This document shows positions 15,228 through 21,872 of a DNA stretch of 25,917 nt, piece by piece. The notes under the pieces were generated by a model. That model did not search any database, was not told the origin of the DNA, and was given only the letters and a program-made list of their open reading frames with translations. The stretch lies in IMG/VR virus record IMGVR_UViG_3300044617_000866, positions 1 to 25,917 of that record; one strand, 5' to 3'. The stretch is from a virus. Position 1 is the first letter of the stretch. Every line of letters begins with the position of its first letter. Position numbers and translations under genes: made by a program.

Positions 15228-16775
15228 TCATGTGATCTCCTGTTTGTAAAGATCGACGAGGCTCAGGTGCATGTCGATCTTGTTCTGAAGCATGTGGAAC
15301 ACCCTGCGCTCCACGGGACTGCCCTGTAGATGCGTGACCGTGACCTTGTTGGTCTGCCCGGCGCGGTGTGCACGGGCATTGGCCTGCATGTAGATTTCTG
15401 TAGAAGGCACCGGGCCCCACCACACCACTTGGTCAGCGCGTGTCAGCGTGATGCCGTGAGCGGTGGCCTGCGGCACGAGCAGCAGAACGCGTGGGTCGTC
15501 CTCTGACTGGAACTGCTTGATGATCTCCGCTCTACGGGTGGGCGACACGTCGCCATGGATTGCCTCCACGGTGTAGCCCGCCTTGAGCAGATCTTCGTGC
15601 AGGACCTCCAACGAGTGCCGGAAGGGCACGAACACGAGCACCTTGTTGTCGGTGCTCTCGATGACGCTGACCAGTTCGTTGAAGCGGTTGCTCATGTCGA
15701 ACGACACCACGTCCCTATCGTCCGTATAGGCCGCACCCTGGGAGATCTGCAACAACTTGTTGAGCATGCCCGCTGCGTTGCTCGCCGTGATCTCGGCGCC
15801 TGCGGCCACCGTAATCATCTCCTTGCGGATCGCGTCGTAATACTTCTGCTGTTGCGTCGTCAGCGGCACGTCGCGCGTGGTGTAGAGCATGTCCGGCAGA
15901 TCCAAGCATTCGTCCTTGGTAAACCGGATGGCCGGTTGCAGGGCAGCATGCACGATGTCTCGTGCGGCAGGGCGTGGCATCCACTTGTACTGGGTGACCT
16001 TAATCATCACCTTGTCGCGGAACGCGCCGAAGAAGCGCGGCACTCCATCAGGGTTGACCAACTTGGCAAGCCCGTAGGCATCGAGCGGCGACTGTGATGC
16101 GGGCGTGCCCGTCATGAGCCACAGCCGGGTGTTGGCCTTGACCAAAGATGCGATGGCCTTCCAACGCTCTGTGGTCACTGACTTGATGGCATTGGCTTCG
16201 TCCACGATGATGAGGTCGAACCCGCCGTTGCGCAACTCGTCTGCCACCACCTTCACGCCATCGAAGTTGATGATGACGAACTCGAAGTTGCCTGCGATCA
16301 CCTTGCGTCGTTGTTCTTTGGAGCCCATGGCGATAGCCACCGTGCGGTGCATCACGGTCTTGAACAGATCCGATCGCCACGCAGTCTCCATGATGGACAC
16401 CGGGCACACCACGAGGACGCGAGTCACGCGGCCCTGTTGCATCAGGTAATCAGCAGCCCACGCTGCGGCGCTCGTCTTGCCCGTGCCTGCCTCGTTGAAC
16501 ACGAAGCACCGGGGATGCAGGGTCAGGAACTCAGCAGTTGTTTTCTGGTGGACGAACGGGGCAAAGATGCCCGGCCACTTGTAGCGCCCCACGATGGGAG
16601 AGGGCACGTTCTTGACGCCCAGGTTGCGCAGGAGTTGCACCTCCTCGAACCCCCAGTTGACGAGTATCTGTGGCTCGTCTCCATCGTCTAGCACCTTGCT
16701 CTTGGGTATGAGCGCGGTGATCTGATCCGCTGCGCGAGTGCGGAAGAGTAACGCGCGGTCTTGCACGATTTCCAT
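15228..16775 (-). CDS. SNF2-type superfamily 2 DNA helicase/translocase, 515 aa
   Basis: ATG at 16775; the ribosome site is weak. Motif order is that of SF2 SNF2-like ATPases: motif I NEAGTGKTSAA with K100, Ia-like VLVVCPVSIM near 120-129, II IIVDEANAI with D192/E193, III LMTGTPASQSP near 220-230, V-like ATAHGITLTRADQVV near 437-451, and VI QANARAHRAGQ near 464-474. The second RecA-like domain includes KVLVFVPFRHSLEVL and AIHGDV. The length matches compact phage SNF2-like helicases rather than chromatin remodellers, and there is no added DNA-binding domain. Likely role: ATP-driven translocation on duplex DNA in replication, repair or recombination, alongside the nucleases and polymerase upstream. 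Stacked hairpins precede it, so it may be expressed at a lower level or by readthrough. Confidence 0.92.
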   Translation of the reverse strand: MEIVQDRALLFRTRAADQITALIPKSKVLDDGDEPQILVNWGFEEVQLLRNLGVKNVPSPIVGRYKWPGIFAPFVHQKTTAEFLTLHPRCFVFNEAGTGKTSAAAWAADYLMQQGRVTRVLVVCPVSIMETAWRSDLFKTVMHRTVAIAMGSKEQRRKVIAGNFEFVIINFDGVKVVADELRNGGFDLIIVDEANAIKSVTTERWKAIASLVKANTRLWLMTGTPASQSPLDAYGLAKLVNPDGVPRFFGAFRDKVMIKVTQYKWMPRPAARDIVHAALQPAIRFTKDECLDLPDMLYTTRDVPLTTQQQKYYDAIRKEMITVAAGAEITASNAAGMLNKLLQISQGAAYTDDRDVVSFDMSNRFNELVSVIESTDNKVLVFVPFRHSLEVLHEDLLKAGYTVEAIHGDVSPTRRAEIIKQFQSEDDPRVLLLVPQATAHGITLTRADQVVWWGPVPSTEIYMQANARAHRAGQTNKVTVTHLQGSPVERRVFHMLQNKIDMHLSLVDLYKQEIT

Positions 16776-16804
16776 GATTTTCTGATGACTAGAGGTGACA
16801 AAGA

Positions 16805-16828
16805 GGCCCGGTAGCGAACTACCGGGCC
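16805..16828 (-). terminator. Hairpin, 10-bp perfect stem with 4-base loop
   Basis: The inverted repeat GGCCCGGTAG / CTACCGGGCC encloses CGAA (TTCG on the minus strand). On the minus strand it is followed by TCTTTGT, a weak T-rich tail. It lies in the gap between the HNH-like gene and the SNF2-type helicase gene. Terminator or mRNA-stabilising or processing element; the tail is too poor to decide. Confidence 0.6.
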
Positions 16829-16852
16829 AAAGGTCTTACGACCAAGGAGAAA

Positions 16853-16875
16853 CCGCCCTGTGCCTTTCAGGGCGG
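16853..16875 (-). terminator. Hairpin, 8-bp stem with 7-base loop after the HNH-like gene
   Basis: CCGCCCTG / CAGGGCGG enclose a 7-base loop. Read on the minus strand it begins 12 bases after the HNH-like stop and is followed by TTTCTCCTT, a moderately T-rich tail. A smaller GGTC/GACC stem with a GTAA loop (minus strand) at 16832-16843 sits between this and the 10-bp hairpin. A partial Rho-independent terminator is the simplest reading. Confidence 0.6.
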
Positions 16876-16887
16876 ATAAATACTACC

Positions 16888-17178
16888 TCAGCGCGATCGC
16901 TCGCGCTTGGAAATTTCTGACTTCAGTTTATTGGTAGAAGTCCTAGCAAAACTGCGATTGCCGCTTCGCCCTTCTGCCTTTAGATTACTGATATTGACCG
17001 GCGCACCGCCCTTGGACAAGGCCCTCTTGTGCGCCACGTCCGTGGTGGATGGCAGGTCGCCATTCTTCTTTTCGTACGCCCGCCTAGCCTTGTTGCGGTT
17101 AGACCGCGCGGCGATCTGCTCCGGCGTGCCCTGGTACGTCTCGTACTCGCGTTTGTAGTTGCGTGGCTTGGTAGCCAT
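16888..17178 (-). CDS. HNH-like small phage protein, 96 aa
   Basis: ATG at 17178 is chosen because AAGGAG at 17185-17190 lies at ideal spacing; the frame upstream of it lacks support. That ribosome site overlaps the TAA of the upstream nuclease. The protein is very basic: RNKARRAYEKKNG (28-40), then DVAHKRALSKGG (47-58), ISNLK (63-67) and NRSF (74-77). This follows the H...N...N/H order of HNH nucleases, with H50 as putative general base and N65 and N74 as later positions, but the Asp usually just before the His is absent (it is Asp-Val-Ala-His) and there are no zinc Cys pairs. It could be a reduced nuclease or a DNA-binding derivative. Known to me as a recurrent uncharacterised phage protein. 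Confidence 0.65.
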   Translation of the reverse strand: MATKPRNYKREYETYQGTPEQIAARSNRNKARRAYEKKNGDLPSTTDVAHKRALSKGGAPVNISNLKAEGRSGNRSFARTSTNKLKSEISKRERSR

Positions 17179-17188
17179 GGCTATCTCC

Positions 17189-17845
17189 TTAGCCCGGATG
17201 GTTTGCACAATCCTTGACCGGGCAGAACTTGCACAGCGCACTGGGGCGCGGATTCCACACGTTCACTTCGACGGCCTTCTCCACTGCCCCGATGCGTCCG
17301 GCCCACTTGGACCAGATCTCCGGCAACTGGGCGCGGGTGAACTCGGCCTTGATGACATCTTTGGCAACGACGAACAACAGTGCGGCCTTGACTGTCTGCA
17401 CCTCGGAATGATGCGCCATGACCATGGCCGCCATCAACTCCAACTGCGCCATGTCGGCGTACCTGCTGCTCTTGCCTGTTTTGTAATCAGCGACACGGGC
17501 CACGCCTTTGGCCCGGTTGACAGCCAGATAGTCTGGGATGCCCCGGATCCAAACATCTGGATCGAAGAAGGTGCAGGGGCTAAAGTCGCGTCGGACCCCC
17601 AATTTTTCTTCGCACCGGATGTCTCCGGCCAGGGTGGCAAGGGGCTCGACGAACGGTTGGAACTGGCCGAACTGCTCAGGCAGGGGCGTCTTGTCCCGCA
17701 CGTACTCTTCGAACGCCTTGTGCACCGCCGTGCCGTACAGCGTGGCCTCGGTGTCTTGGTTCTTGAAACGCTTGGCGATACGGACTGCGTGGTACCGCTT
17801 GGGGCAGCCTTCGAAGTCCTTGACTGACGAGTAGGAATGAGCCAT
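17189..17845 (-). CDS. Cas4/RecB-like PD-(D/E)XK nuclease with probable Fe-S cluster, 218 aa
   Basis: ATG at 17845 (MAHSYSSVKDF) is chosen by homology of the N-terminus to RecB/Cas4-type nucleases, although its ribosome site is weak; a longer start at 17944 is discussed among the findings. Motifs: SYSSVKDFEGCPKRY with C14; YGTAVHKAFEEYV with H42; RGIPDYLAV with D105; VADYKTGK with D120 and K122; and AQLELMA with Q134. The C-terminus has C205, C208 and C213 (CKFCPVKDC), so C14 plus these three gives the four-Cys layout of Cas4/AddB Fe-S nucleases. Length matches Cas4 (~200 aa). Expected activity is exonuclease on DNA ends, probably in recombination or processing of replicating DNA. No cas genes or CRISPR array accompany it, so a CRISPR role is unlikely here. 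Confidence 0.88.
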   Translation of the reverse strand: MAHSYSSVKDFEGCPKRYHAVRIAKRFKNQDTEATLYGTAVHKAFEEYVRDKTPLPEQFGQFQPFVEPLATLAGDIRCEEKLGVRRDFSPCTFFDPDVWIRGIPDYLAVNRAKGVARVADYKTGKSSRYADMAQLELMAAMVMAHHSEVQTVKAALLFVVAKDVIKAEFTRAQLPEIWSKWAGRIGAVEKAVEVNVWNPRPSALCKFCPVKDCANHPG

Positions 17846-17930
17846 ACGACGCGCGTGAACTGGAGTTATTTGAAGCCCCAGTGTAGCAATCAGAGGCAGC
17901 GCAAGGAAGCCCCGCCGTCTAACGGTTAGA

Positions 17931-19838
17931 TCAGCATTCGCCATAGGTCGTCCCCACCCCAGACTCGCATGCCAGGGGCAGCGTCTGGGCCCAGTCCGGG
18001 CGCCAGGACATGCACTCCTCGACGTACCGCTGAGCCTCAGCCTTCTCCTCCACGGGGGCGATACAGGCCACGGCATCGTGAACTGTCAAGACCGCCTTGT
18101 AACGCTTGGCAATGCGCAGCATCTGCTCCCCGACCACGCACCGGGCGATAGCCTGGGTGAAGTTCTCCACAACGAGTCCGCCATAAACCTTGGTGGCGAT
18201 GCCCCGGGACACGTAGACCGCCTGGGGTTTGCCGTCCCCGAAGACCGTGGTCAGGCCGGGATACTGGATCCACAGCCCGGAGGGCAGGGTAATTCCCCAC
18301 TCGGCGCCGCTGAGCCCCTTGGGGATGCGCGCCGTGCGGCACAGGCCCTGCACGTCGATCTCGTACTCCTGCTCACTCTGGAGGTAGGACAGCGCCAGTT
18401 GCGCCTTCTGCCACAGTTCCGGGATCCGGTAGTACGTGGTGCGATAGGTATCCACAATGTTCCGCGCCTGAAGTTCGGTGACATCAACCCCCGCCTGCAT
18501 CTTCAAGAACGTCCGCAGTTTGACGTGCCCGACTCCGTAGCCTGCGCCCAGGATCACGACCTTGCCCACCTGCCGTTCGGACTTGGTGATCTGGTCTTCG
18601 TGCTTGCCGTAGATGCGGCTTGCCATGATTCTGTATACATCCCGCTTGTTCTCGAAGGCGGTGACCAGATCTTCCTGCCCTGCCAGCCACGCCAGGGTCC
18701 GCGCTTCGATCTGTGAGGAGTCCGCGTCGATGATGACGTGTCCGGGCGGCGCCTGGATGGCACGCTTTATCTTGCCTGCGTTCTCTCCGCGTGATGGCAG
18801 GTTCTGGAGGTTGATCTTGTCCTGGCCCGACCACCGGCCCGAGTGCGCCCCGTAGTAGCGCAGAGGCACCGGGAACTTGCCCCGGAACGACATGTCGATG
18901 AACCGCTCCGTGCGGGTCTCTTCGAGCGTAGTCTTGTTGCCCAGACGGGCGGCCACCAGGGCCTGCACCTGCTCGTTCGGGTGATCTTGCAGGGCGATCA
19001 TGCCCGGGTCAGTCTTGGCAAAAGCGTAGGTCGTGCGGCCCGTGGTCGGGCTTACCTTCAGCGGCGGGATCACGCCCAACAACTCAAGCGCGGCGGCGAA
19101 CTTGTCGTTGGACATCAGGAGTTTCTTCAGCCCCTCGGTGCCCTCCGTGAAGATGGTCTGCACGAAATCGGCGTTGCCCTCTTCGATCATCTTGTCGCGC
19201 AAGGTTGCCAAAAGGTTGGCTTTGCGGTCCTTGACTTCTTGCAAATGTGTGATAAGCAGATCGCGGTCCAACTCCAACACGGGCTCGATGAACATGCGCA
19301 GGGTCAGGTCGATCAGTTTGAGTTCGCGCGTCGGGAACCCACGCTTGAGGTAGATGTGGAAGAGTTTGTGCGTGAGGTCTACGTCGTTGCGGCAGTAGGC
19401 GGCGTACCCGGCAATCGCGTATGCGGAGAAGTCCTTGCGCCGCATGCCCATGGCATGCACCACCTCGTCGCCCTTGGCACCGATGGCTTCGCGCTCAGCC
19501 TGTGCGGCCAGGCCGTGAGACTTCTCATGCGGGAACAGTGCGCGTGACATACCCAGGGTGTCAGCCCACGCCTTCGGGTTGACTCCGTAGCGCCAGTTCA
19601 AGATGGCGCCGTCGAACATCGTGTTCTGTGCAAGCACCATGGCGTTGCTCCAGTCGATCGCCTTGAGCGTGGCCTCCACCTCGGGTTGGTCCACCCACAC
19701 CGTCGGTTCGTTGTCGTGCTTGATACCCACACCGATCACCTCGAACTCGGGGTGCCGGATGTATTCCTCCGTGGTCATCTTGGACAGCGAGTATTCGCGG
19801 TCGTAGTAGGTCTCGAAGTCAATCGTTATTAGTTTCAT
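17931..19838 (-). CDS. Family A DNA polymerase with 3'-5' exonuclease, 635 aa
   Basis: ATG at 19838 preceded by AGGGA. It has a proofreading domain with Exo I DFETYYD (D7, E9), Exo II NTMFD (N72, D76) and Exo III YCRNDVD (Y148, D152), so proofreading is probably intact, and no 5' nuclease domain. The polymerase has motif A DADSSQIEAR (D373 catalytic), motif B R422-x3-K426-x3-L430-x3-Y434 and motif C VHDAV (H587, D588). L430 is the position of E. coli Phe762 and T7 Tyr526. Length is as for compact phage PolA. It is the main replicative polymerase candidate. The gene overlaps the end of a 63-aa gene by 20 bases, so translation is likely coupled. No thioredoxin-binding insert is recognisable. 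Confidence 0.95.
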   Translation of the reverse strand: MKLITIDFETYYDREYSLSKMTTEEYIRHPEFEVIGVGIKHDNEPTVWVDQPEVEATLKAIDWSNAMVLAQNTMFDGAILNWRYGVNPKAWADTLGMSRALFPHEKSHGLAAQAEREAIGAKGDEVVHAMGMRRKDFSAYAIAGYAAYCRNDVDLTHKLFHIYLKRGFPTRELKLIDLTLRMFIEPVLELDRDLLITHLQEVKDRKANLLATLRDKMIEEGNADFVQTIFTEGTEGLKKLLMSNDKFAAALELLGVIPPLKVSPTTGRTTYAFAKTDPGMIALQDHPNEQVQALVAARLGNKTTLEETRTERFIDMSFRGKFPVPLRYYGAHSGRWSGQDKINLQNLPSRGENAGKIKRAIQAPPGHVIIDADSSQIEARTLAWLAGQEDLVTAFENKRDVYRIMASRIYGKHEDQITKSERQVGKVVILGAGYGVGHVKLRTFLKMQAGVDVTELQARNIVDTYRTTYYRIPELWQKAQLALSYLQSEQEYEIDVQGLCRTARIPKGLSGAEWGITLPSGLWIQYPGLTTVFGDGKPQAVYVSRGIATKVYGGLVVENFTQAIARCVVGEQMLRIAKRYKAVLTVHDAVACIAPVEEKAEAQRYVEECMSWRPDWAQTLPLACESGVGTTYGEC

Positions 19839-20010
19839 CAGTCAGTCCCTGCGCGCGCCGACGGTATCGGTCACGGCCAGTTCGTTCGTATTGATCGCGT
19901 TGTCGGAATCGCTTCTGCGTGATTTGCAGTTCTTCACTCGTCGGCTCCTTCAAGTGGCGATGCAAAAAGGTGGTAATTGGATGTGGGGGAACGGTTTTCT
20001 TGGATGACAT
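19819..20010 (-). CDS. Small basic hypothetical protein between VRR-NUC and polymerase, 63 aa
   Basis: ATG at 20010 has GGAG seven bases upstream. It overlaps the C-terminal codons of the VRR-NUC gene by 77 bases and the polymerase start by 20 bases. The protein is strongly charged, with a Lys/His/Pro N-terminus and a central QKRFRQRDQYERTGRDRYRR segment, and no recognisable domain. It fills what would otherwise be a short gap, and has its own ribosome site, so it is probably real. Function unknown; nucleic-acid binding is a guess from the charge. Confidence 0.6.
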   Translation of the reverse strand: MSSKKTVPPHPITTFLHRHLKEPTSEELQITQKRFRQRDQYERTGRDRYRRRAQGLTDETNND

Positions 20011-20290
20011 CAAGGCACTCCGTTAGGTACTCAATGTTCTTCTCGTTGATGACGAGGGCCACGCCCCCGGCATCGTCGATGTCGCGCAGGTGTTTGATCT
20101 GTAGCGCCGTGGGCTTGCCCCGCCCGGCCTTGCACTCGATGCCGATGAACCTGCCGCAGTAGCAAACCAGAATGTCAGGCGTGCCGTTGTTGGCATACGC
20201 CCCACCGATGTAGTTGACTGCGTACGCACCGCGCTCTTTGAGCATGGCGTGCACCTTCTTCTTGACCTTGGACTCTGGCGTTGCTACCAC
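19934..20290 (-). CDS. VRR-NUC-type nuclease, 118 aa
   Basis: GTG start at 20290, overlapping the stop of the upstream gene by 7 bases. The motif set is that of a minimal VRR-NUC PD-(D/E)XK nuclease: GTPDILV (P38, D39), then GRFIGIECKAGRG (E52, K54) and a trailing Q64. Length is as for stand-alone phage VRR-NUC proteins, which cut branched or flap DNA structures. Placement beside the polymerase and Cas4-like nuclease suggests resolution of replication or recombination intermediates, or of packaging branches. The last ~20 residues overlap the following small gene and are probably not conserved. Confidence 0.9.
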   Translation of the reverse strand: MVATPESKVKKKVHAMLKERGAYAVNYIGGAYANNGTPDILVCYCGRFIGIECKAGRGKPTALQIKHLRDIDDAGGVALVINEKNIEYLTECLDVIQENRSPTSNYHLFASPLEGADE

Positions 20291-20463
20291 GGGGCTTCCT
20301 CGTACTGCTGTGCAGTTTCCTTGATCTGCTTGACGTTGCGCTTACACCATCGCTCCAGATCTGCCGGGTTGACGATTGTGAACGGCCACGTCGGGTATGG
20401 ATCAGTAGGCTTGAGCCGCACCCCTTGCGGGGGCGGGGCCTGGGGCTTGGCACGTTTGATCAT
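20284..20463 (-). CDS. Small hypothetical protein, 59 aa
   Basis: ATG at 20463 overlaps the upstream stop as ATGA, and its own stop overlaps the VRR-NUC GTG (GTGGTAG), so it is coupled on both sides. The N-terminal half is basic and Pro-rich (MIKRAKPQAPPPQGVRL). The C-terminal half is helical with VNPADLERWCKRNVKQI. It falls just below common length cut-offs for gene finding. No family recognised; function unknown. Confidence 0.65.
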   Translation of the reverse strand: MIKRAKPQAPPPQGVRLKPTDPYPTWPFTIVNPADLERWCKRNVKQIKETAQQYEEAPW

Positions 20464-20933
20464 GGCTTGAACATGCTGTTCATGGTTTCTTGGTAATCGA
20501 ACACGCTGTCGAAGCAGTCCATCACCCGGACCTGTGCGGAACTGACGCCGCGCAAGCGGTCGTTGTACGTAAACACTTCCTTGGGAATCGCCGCGTGGCC
20601 CAGTGCGAAGTCGCGCCCCAGTTGCGTGGGACGCCACAGCCCCGAGTGCTTGGACTTGCTGCCCTTGACGGGTGCGTTGCGCTCGATCAGCCCCCAGAAC
20701 TTCAGCGTGGACATGGAGTTGGTGCGCACCAACCACCGAGGCGCCGTGTTCGGCACGTCGATCCATCCGTTGCTGAGCGGCGTCTGGCACAGCCAGAGCA
20801 GGGCCCGCACTCGGGCGCGGGTCACGGCATGCTTGTAGGTCTTGCCCCACCGTGCACACACGAGGCAGTGCCCGCCCTTGCGGTCTATCGTCTCATGCCA
20901 CGCGGTTTGCAGTTGACTCAGGGTCGGTTCCAT
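20460..20933 (-). CDS. Conserved phage protein with winged-helix-like core, 157 aa
   Basis: ATG at 20933 has GGAG seven bases upstream. The N-terminus has KGGHCLVCARWGKTYK (C23, C26), a CxxC in an environment I know from a recurrent phage protein family. The middle, APRWLVRTNSMSTLKFWGLIE, followed by KHSGLWRPTQLGRDF, looks like a winged-helix segment with a beta hairpin wing. The C-terminus holds IPKEVFTYNDRL, again typical of that family. No catalytic residues are evident. DNA binding is plausible, perhaps regulatory. It sits between the DUF3310 gene and the VRR-NUC cluster, overlapping DUF3310 by 41 bases. Confidence 0.7.
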   Translation of the reverse strand: MEPTLSQLQTAWHETIDRKGGHCLVCARWGKTYKHAVTRARVRALLWLCQTPLSNGWIDVPNTAPRWLVRTNSMSTLKFWGLIERNAPVKGSKSKHSGLWRPTQLGRDFALGHAAIPKEVFTYNDRLRGVSSAQVRVMDCFDSVFDYQETMNSMFKP

Positions 20934-21225
20934 TGTGTTTCTCCATTTCAGTTTCTAGTAATTTGTCTATGTAGTGACGGGCCTTCTTCAGATCTTCTAT
21001 TCCATTCTTGTGTCGCCATCGAGATAGGTACTTGACGGCGTTGCCGTCCAAGTAGCCAAGACCCCAGTCAACGATGGCGTCCCAGGGTTCGATTTGGAAC
21101 TGTTTGTAGTGGTTACCCGCGACTTGCGTATCGTTTGCTCGTGGCGATGCGGGTTGTTGTGCATGTCCAACCGCAGGTCCTGCGGTGTCCCCACTGTCGT
21201 AAATCGAAACGCGCACGTCTGACAT
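20893..21225 (-). CDS. DUF3310-type protein, 110 aa
   Basis: ATG at 21225 follows AAGGAGATACG, an excellent ribosome site. Residues 38-92 carry the DUF3310 pattern: NHYKQFQIEPWDAI, then GNAVKYLSRWRHKNGIEDL and KARHYIDKLLE. The N-terminal ~30 residues are Ala/Gly/Ser-rich and unstructured. The family is widespread in phages and often lies near nucleotide-metabolism or replication genes; its biochemical role is not settled to my knowledge. The gene overlaps the zinc-ribbon gene by 229 bases in a different frame. Confidence 0.9.
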   Translation of the reverse strand: MSDVRVSIYDSGDTAGPAVGHAQQPASPRANDTQVAGNHYKQFQIEPWDAIVDWGLGYLDGNAVKYLSRWRHKNGIEDLKKARHYIDKLLETEMEKHNGTDPESTANRVA

Positions 21226-21308
21226 TCGTATCTCCTTCGCTTCAGGCCACCAGTTGTGGCTCTAACTTCAAGGGCGTGGGCTTTTGCTCCGCACTCAGGG
21301 CACTGCAT
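20997..21308 (-). CDS. NrdR-like zinc-ribbon protein, 103 aa, overlapping DUF3310
   Basis: ATG at 21308 with GGAG about ten bases upstream, inside the end of the HTH gene. The first ~40 residues are a zinc ribbon: MQCPECGAKA, then LKRRRYECQTCAFRFTT, with C3, C6, C29 and C32, closely like the N-terminal ribbon of NrdR. The ATP-cone domain of NrdR is missing. The rest (about 43-103) is low-complexity and is mostly the out-of-frame reading of the DUF3310 gene, so the conserved part is the ribbon. It is a likely small DNA-binding regulator. The long overlap is odd but both genes have convincing cores and ribosome sites. Confidence 0.72.
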   Translation of the reverse strand: MQCPECGAKAHALEVRATTGGLKRRRYECQTCAFRFTTVGTPQDLRLDMHNNPHRHEQTIRKSRVTTTNSSKSNPGTPSLTGVLATWTATPSSTYLDGDTRME

Positions 21309-21652
21309 CTAATTAACTCCATCAGTTTGATCTGTTTCTTCTTGGCACGATAGGCGATCTGACGTTCGGCCTGCGTCTTCTTCTGACGCCGCTTGTCGTT
21401 GCCCTCACCAAGTTTGTAGATCTTAGACAGGTCCCGCCCCCGTGGGTCTTTCTCCCACCCGCTGATGTGGGCAGCGCCTGCCCTGTGCAGTTCCCTGGTG
21501 TATTGGCATACGGTCACGTAGTGCAACCCGGTCATCTCCGCCAGTTCGGCACAGGTGTATGTACCTTCGAGCAGGAGTTTGATAAGTTGCGCCTGCATGA
21601 TCGCGTTGATCTTGATCTGCCGTTTACCCTTGGGGTTTGGTGGTGTTAGCAC
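21242..21652 (-). CDS. HTH protein with basic C-terminus, 136 aa
   Basis: The GTG at 21652 is chosen because AGGAG lies seven bases upstream; ATG at 21598 (MQAQLIKLLL) is the alternative. It overlaps the end of the upstream 82-aa gene by 29 bases. Residues ~19-65 form an HTH or winged helix: MQAQLIKLLLEGTYTCAEL, then AEMTGLHYVTVCQYTRELH, an MarR/ArsR-like arrangement for sensing or regulating. After that come GWEKDPRGRDLSKIYKLG (wing) and a highly basic KRRQKKTQAERQIAYRAKKK stretch. Probable transcription regulator or DNA-binding accessory; target unknown. Confidence 0.75.
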   Translation of the reverse strand: MLTPPNPKGKRQIKINAIMQAQLIKLLLEGTYTCAELAEMTGLHYVTVCQYTRELHRAGAAHISGWEKDPRGRDLSKIYKLGEGNDKRRQKKTQAERQIAYRAKKKQIKLMELIRCSALSAEQKPTPLKLEPQLVA

Positions 21653-21872
21653 GGAGTTGCTCCTGTAGTTCCTTGACTTTCTCGTACGCGCACATGTAGT
21701 GCTCCGGCCCCCACGCCCAACAGTCGTGCGTGTGACTGCCAATGTGGTTGATGTAATCGTTGATCTGTTTGGCCAGTCTGTCTCCGTCTGGCGTGACGCG
21801 CCCCTCCGGGGTCACGGTATCCACGCGGCGCAACAGTTCGTGGCAGCGCATCAGTAGGGTGATGTGGTTCAT
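21624..21872 (-). CDS. Small hypothetical protein, 82 aa
   Basis: ATG at 21872 overlaps the methyltransferase stop as ATGA and follows AAAGGAAAG. It begins MNHITLLMRCHELLRRVD and has a helical, charged composition with GDRLAKQINDYINHIGSH and a Cys/Trp-containing HDCWAWGPEHYMC near 49-61. It ends in a coiled-coil-like EKVKELQEQLRA. I do not recognise a family. The conserved-looking His/Trp/Cys patch could be a binding site, but nothing more can be said. Confidence 0.7.
   Translation of the reverse strand: MNHITLLMRCHELLRRVDTVTPEGRVTPDGDRLAKQINDYINHIGSHTHDCWAWGPEHYMCAYEKVKELQEQLRANTTKPQG

Noticed and set aside
16844-16936. Plus-strand AAGGAG followed by a GTG frame of about 24 codons within the hairpin gap
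   Set aside because: Spacing is long, the peptide has no features, the frame runs against the surrounding genes and overlaps the hairpin stem and the HNH-like gene.
17905-17950. tRNA-like stretch on the plus strand (a TCTAACGGTTAGA palindrome resembling a D arm)
   Set aside because: No matching acceptor, anticodon or T arms follow, and the region overlaps the end of the polymerase gene. Also no evidence for an attachment site.
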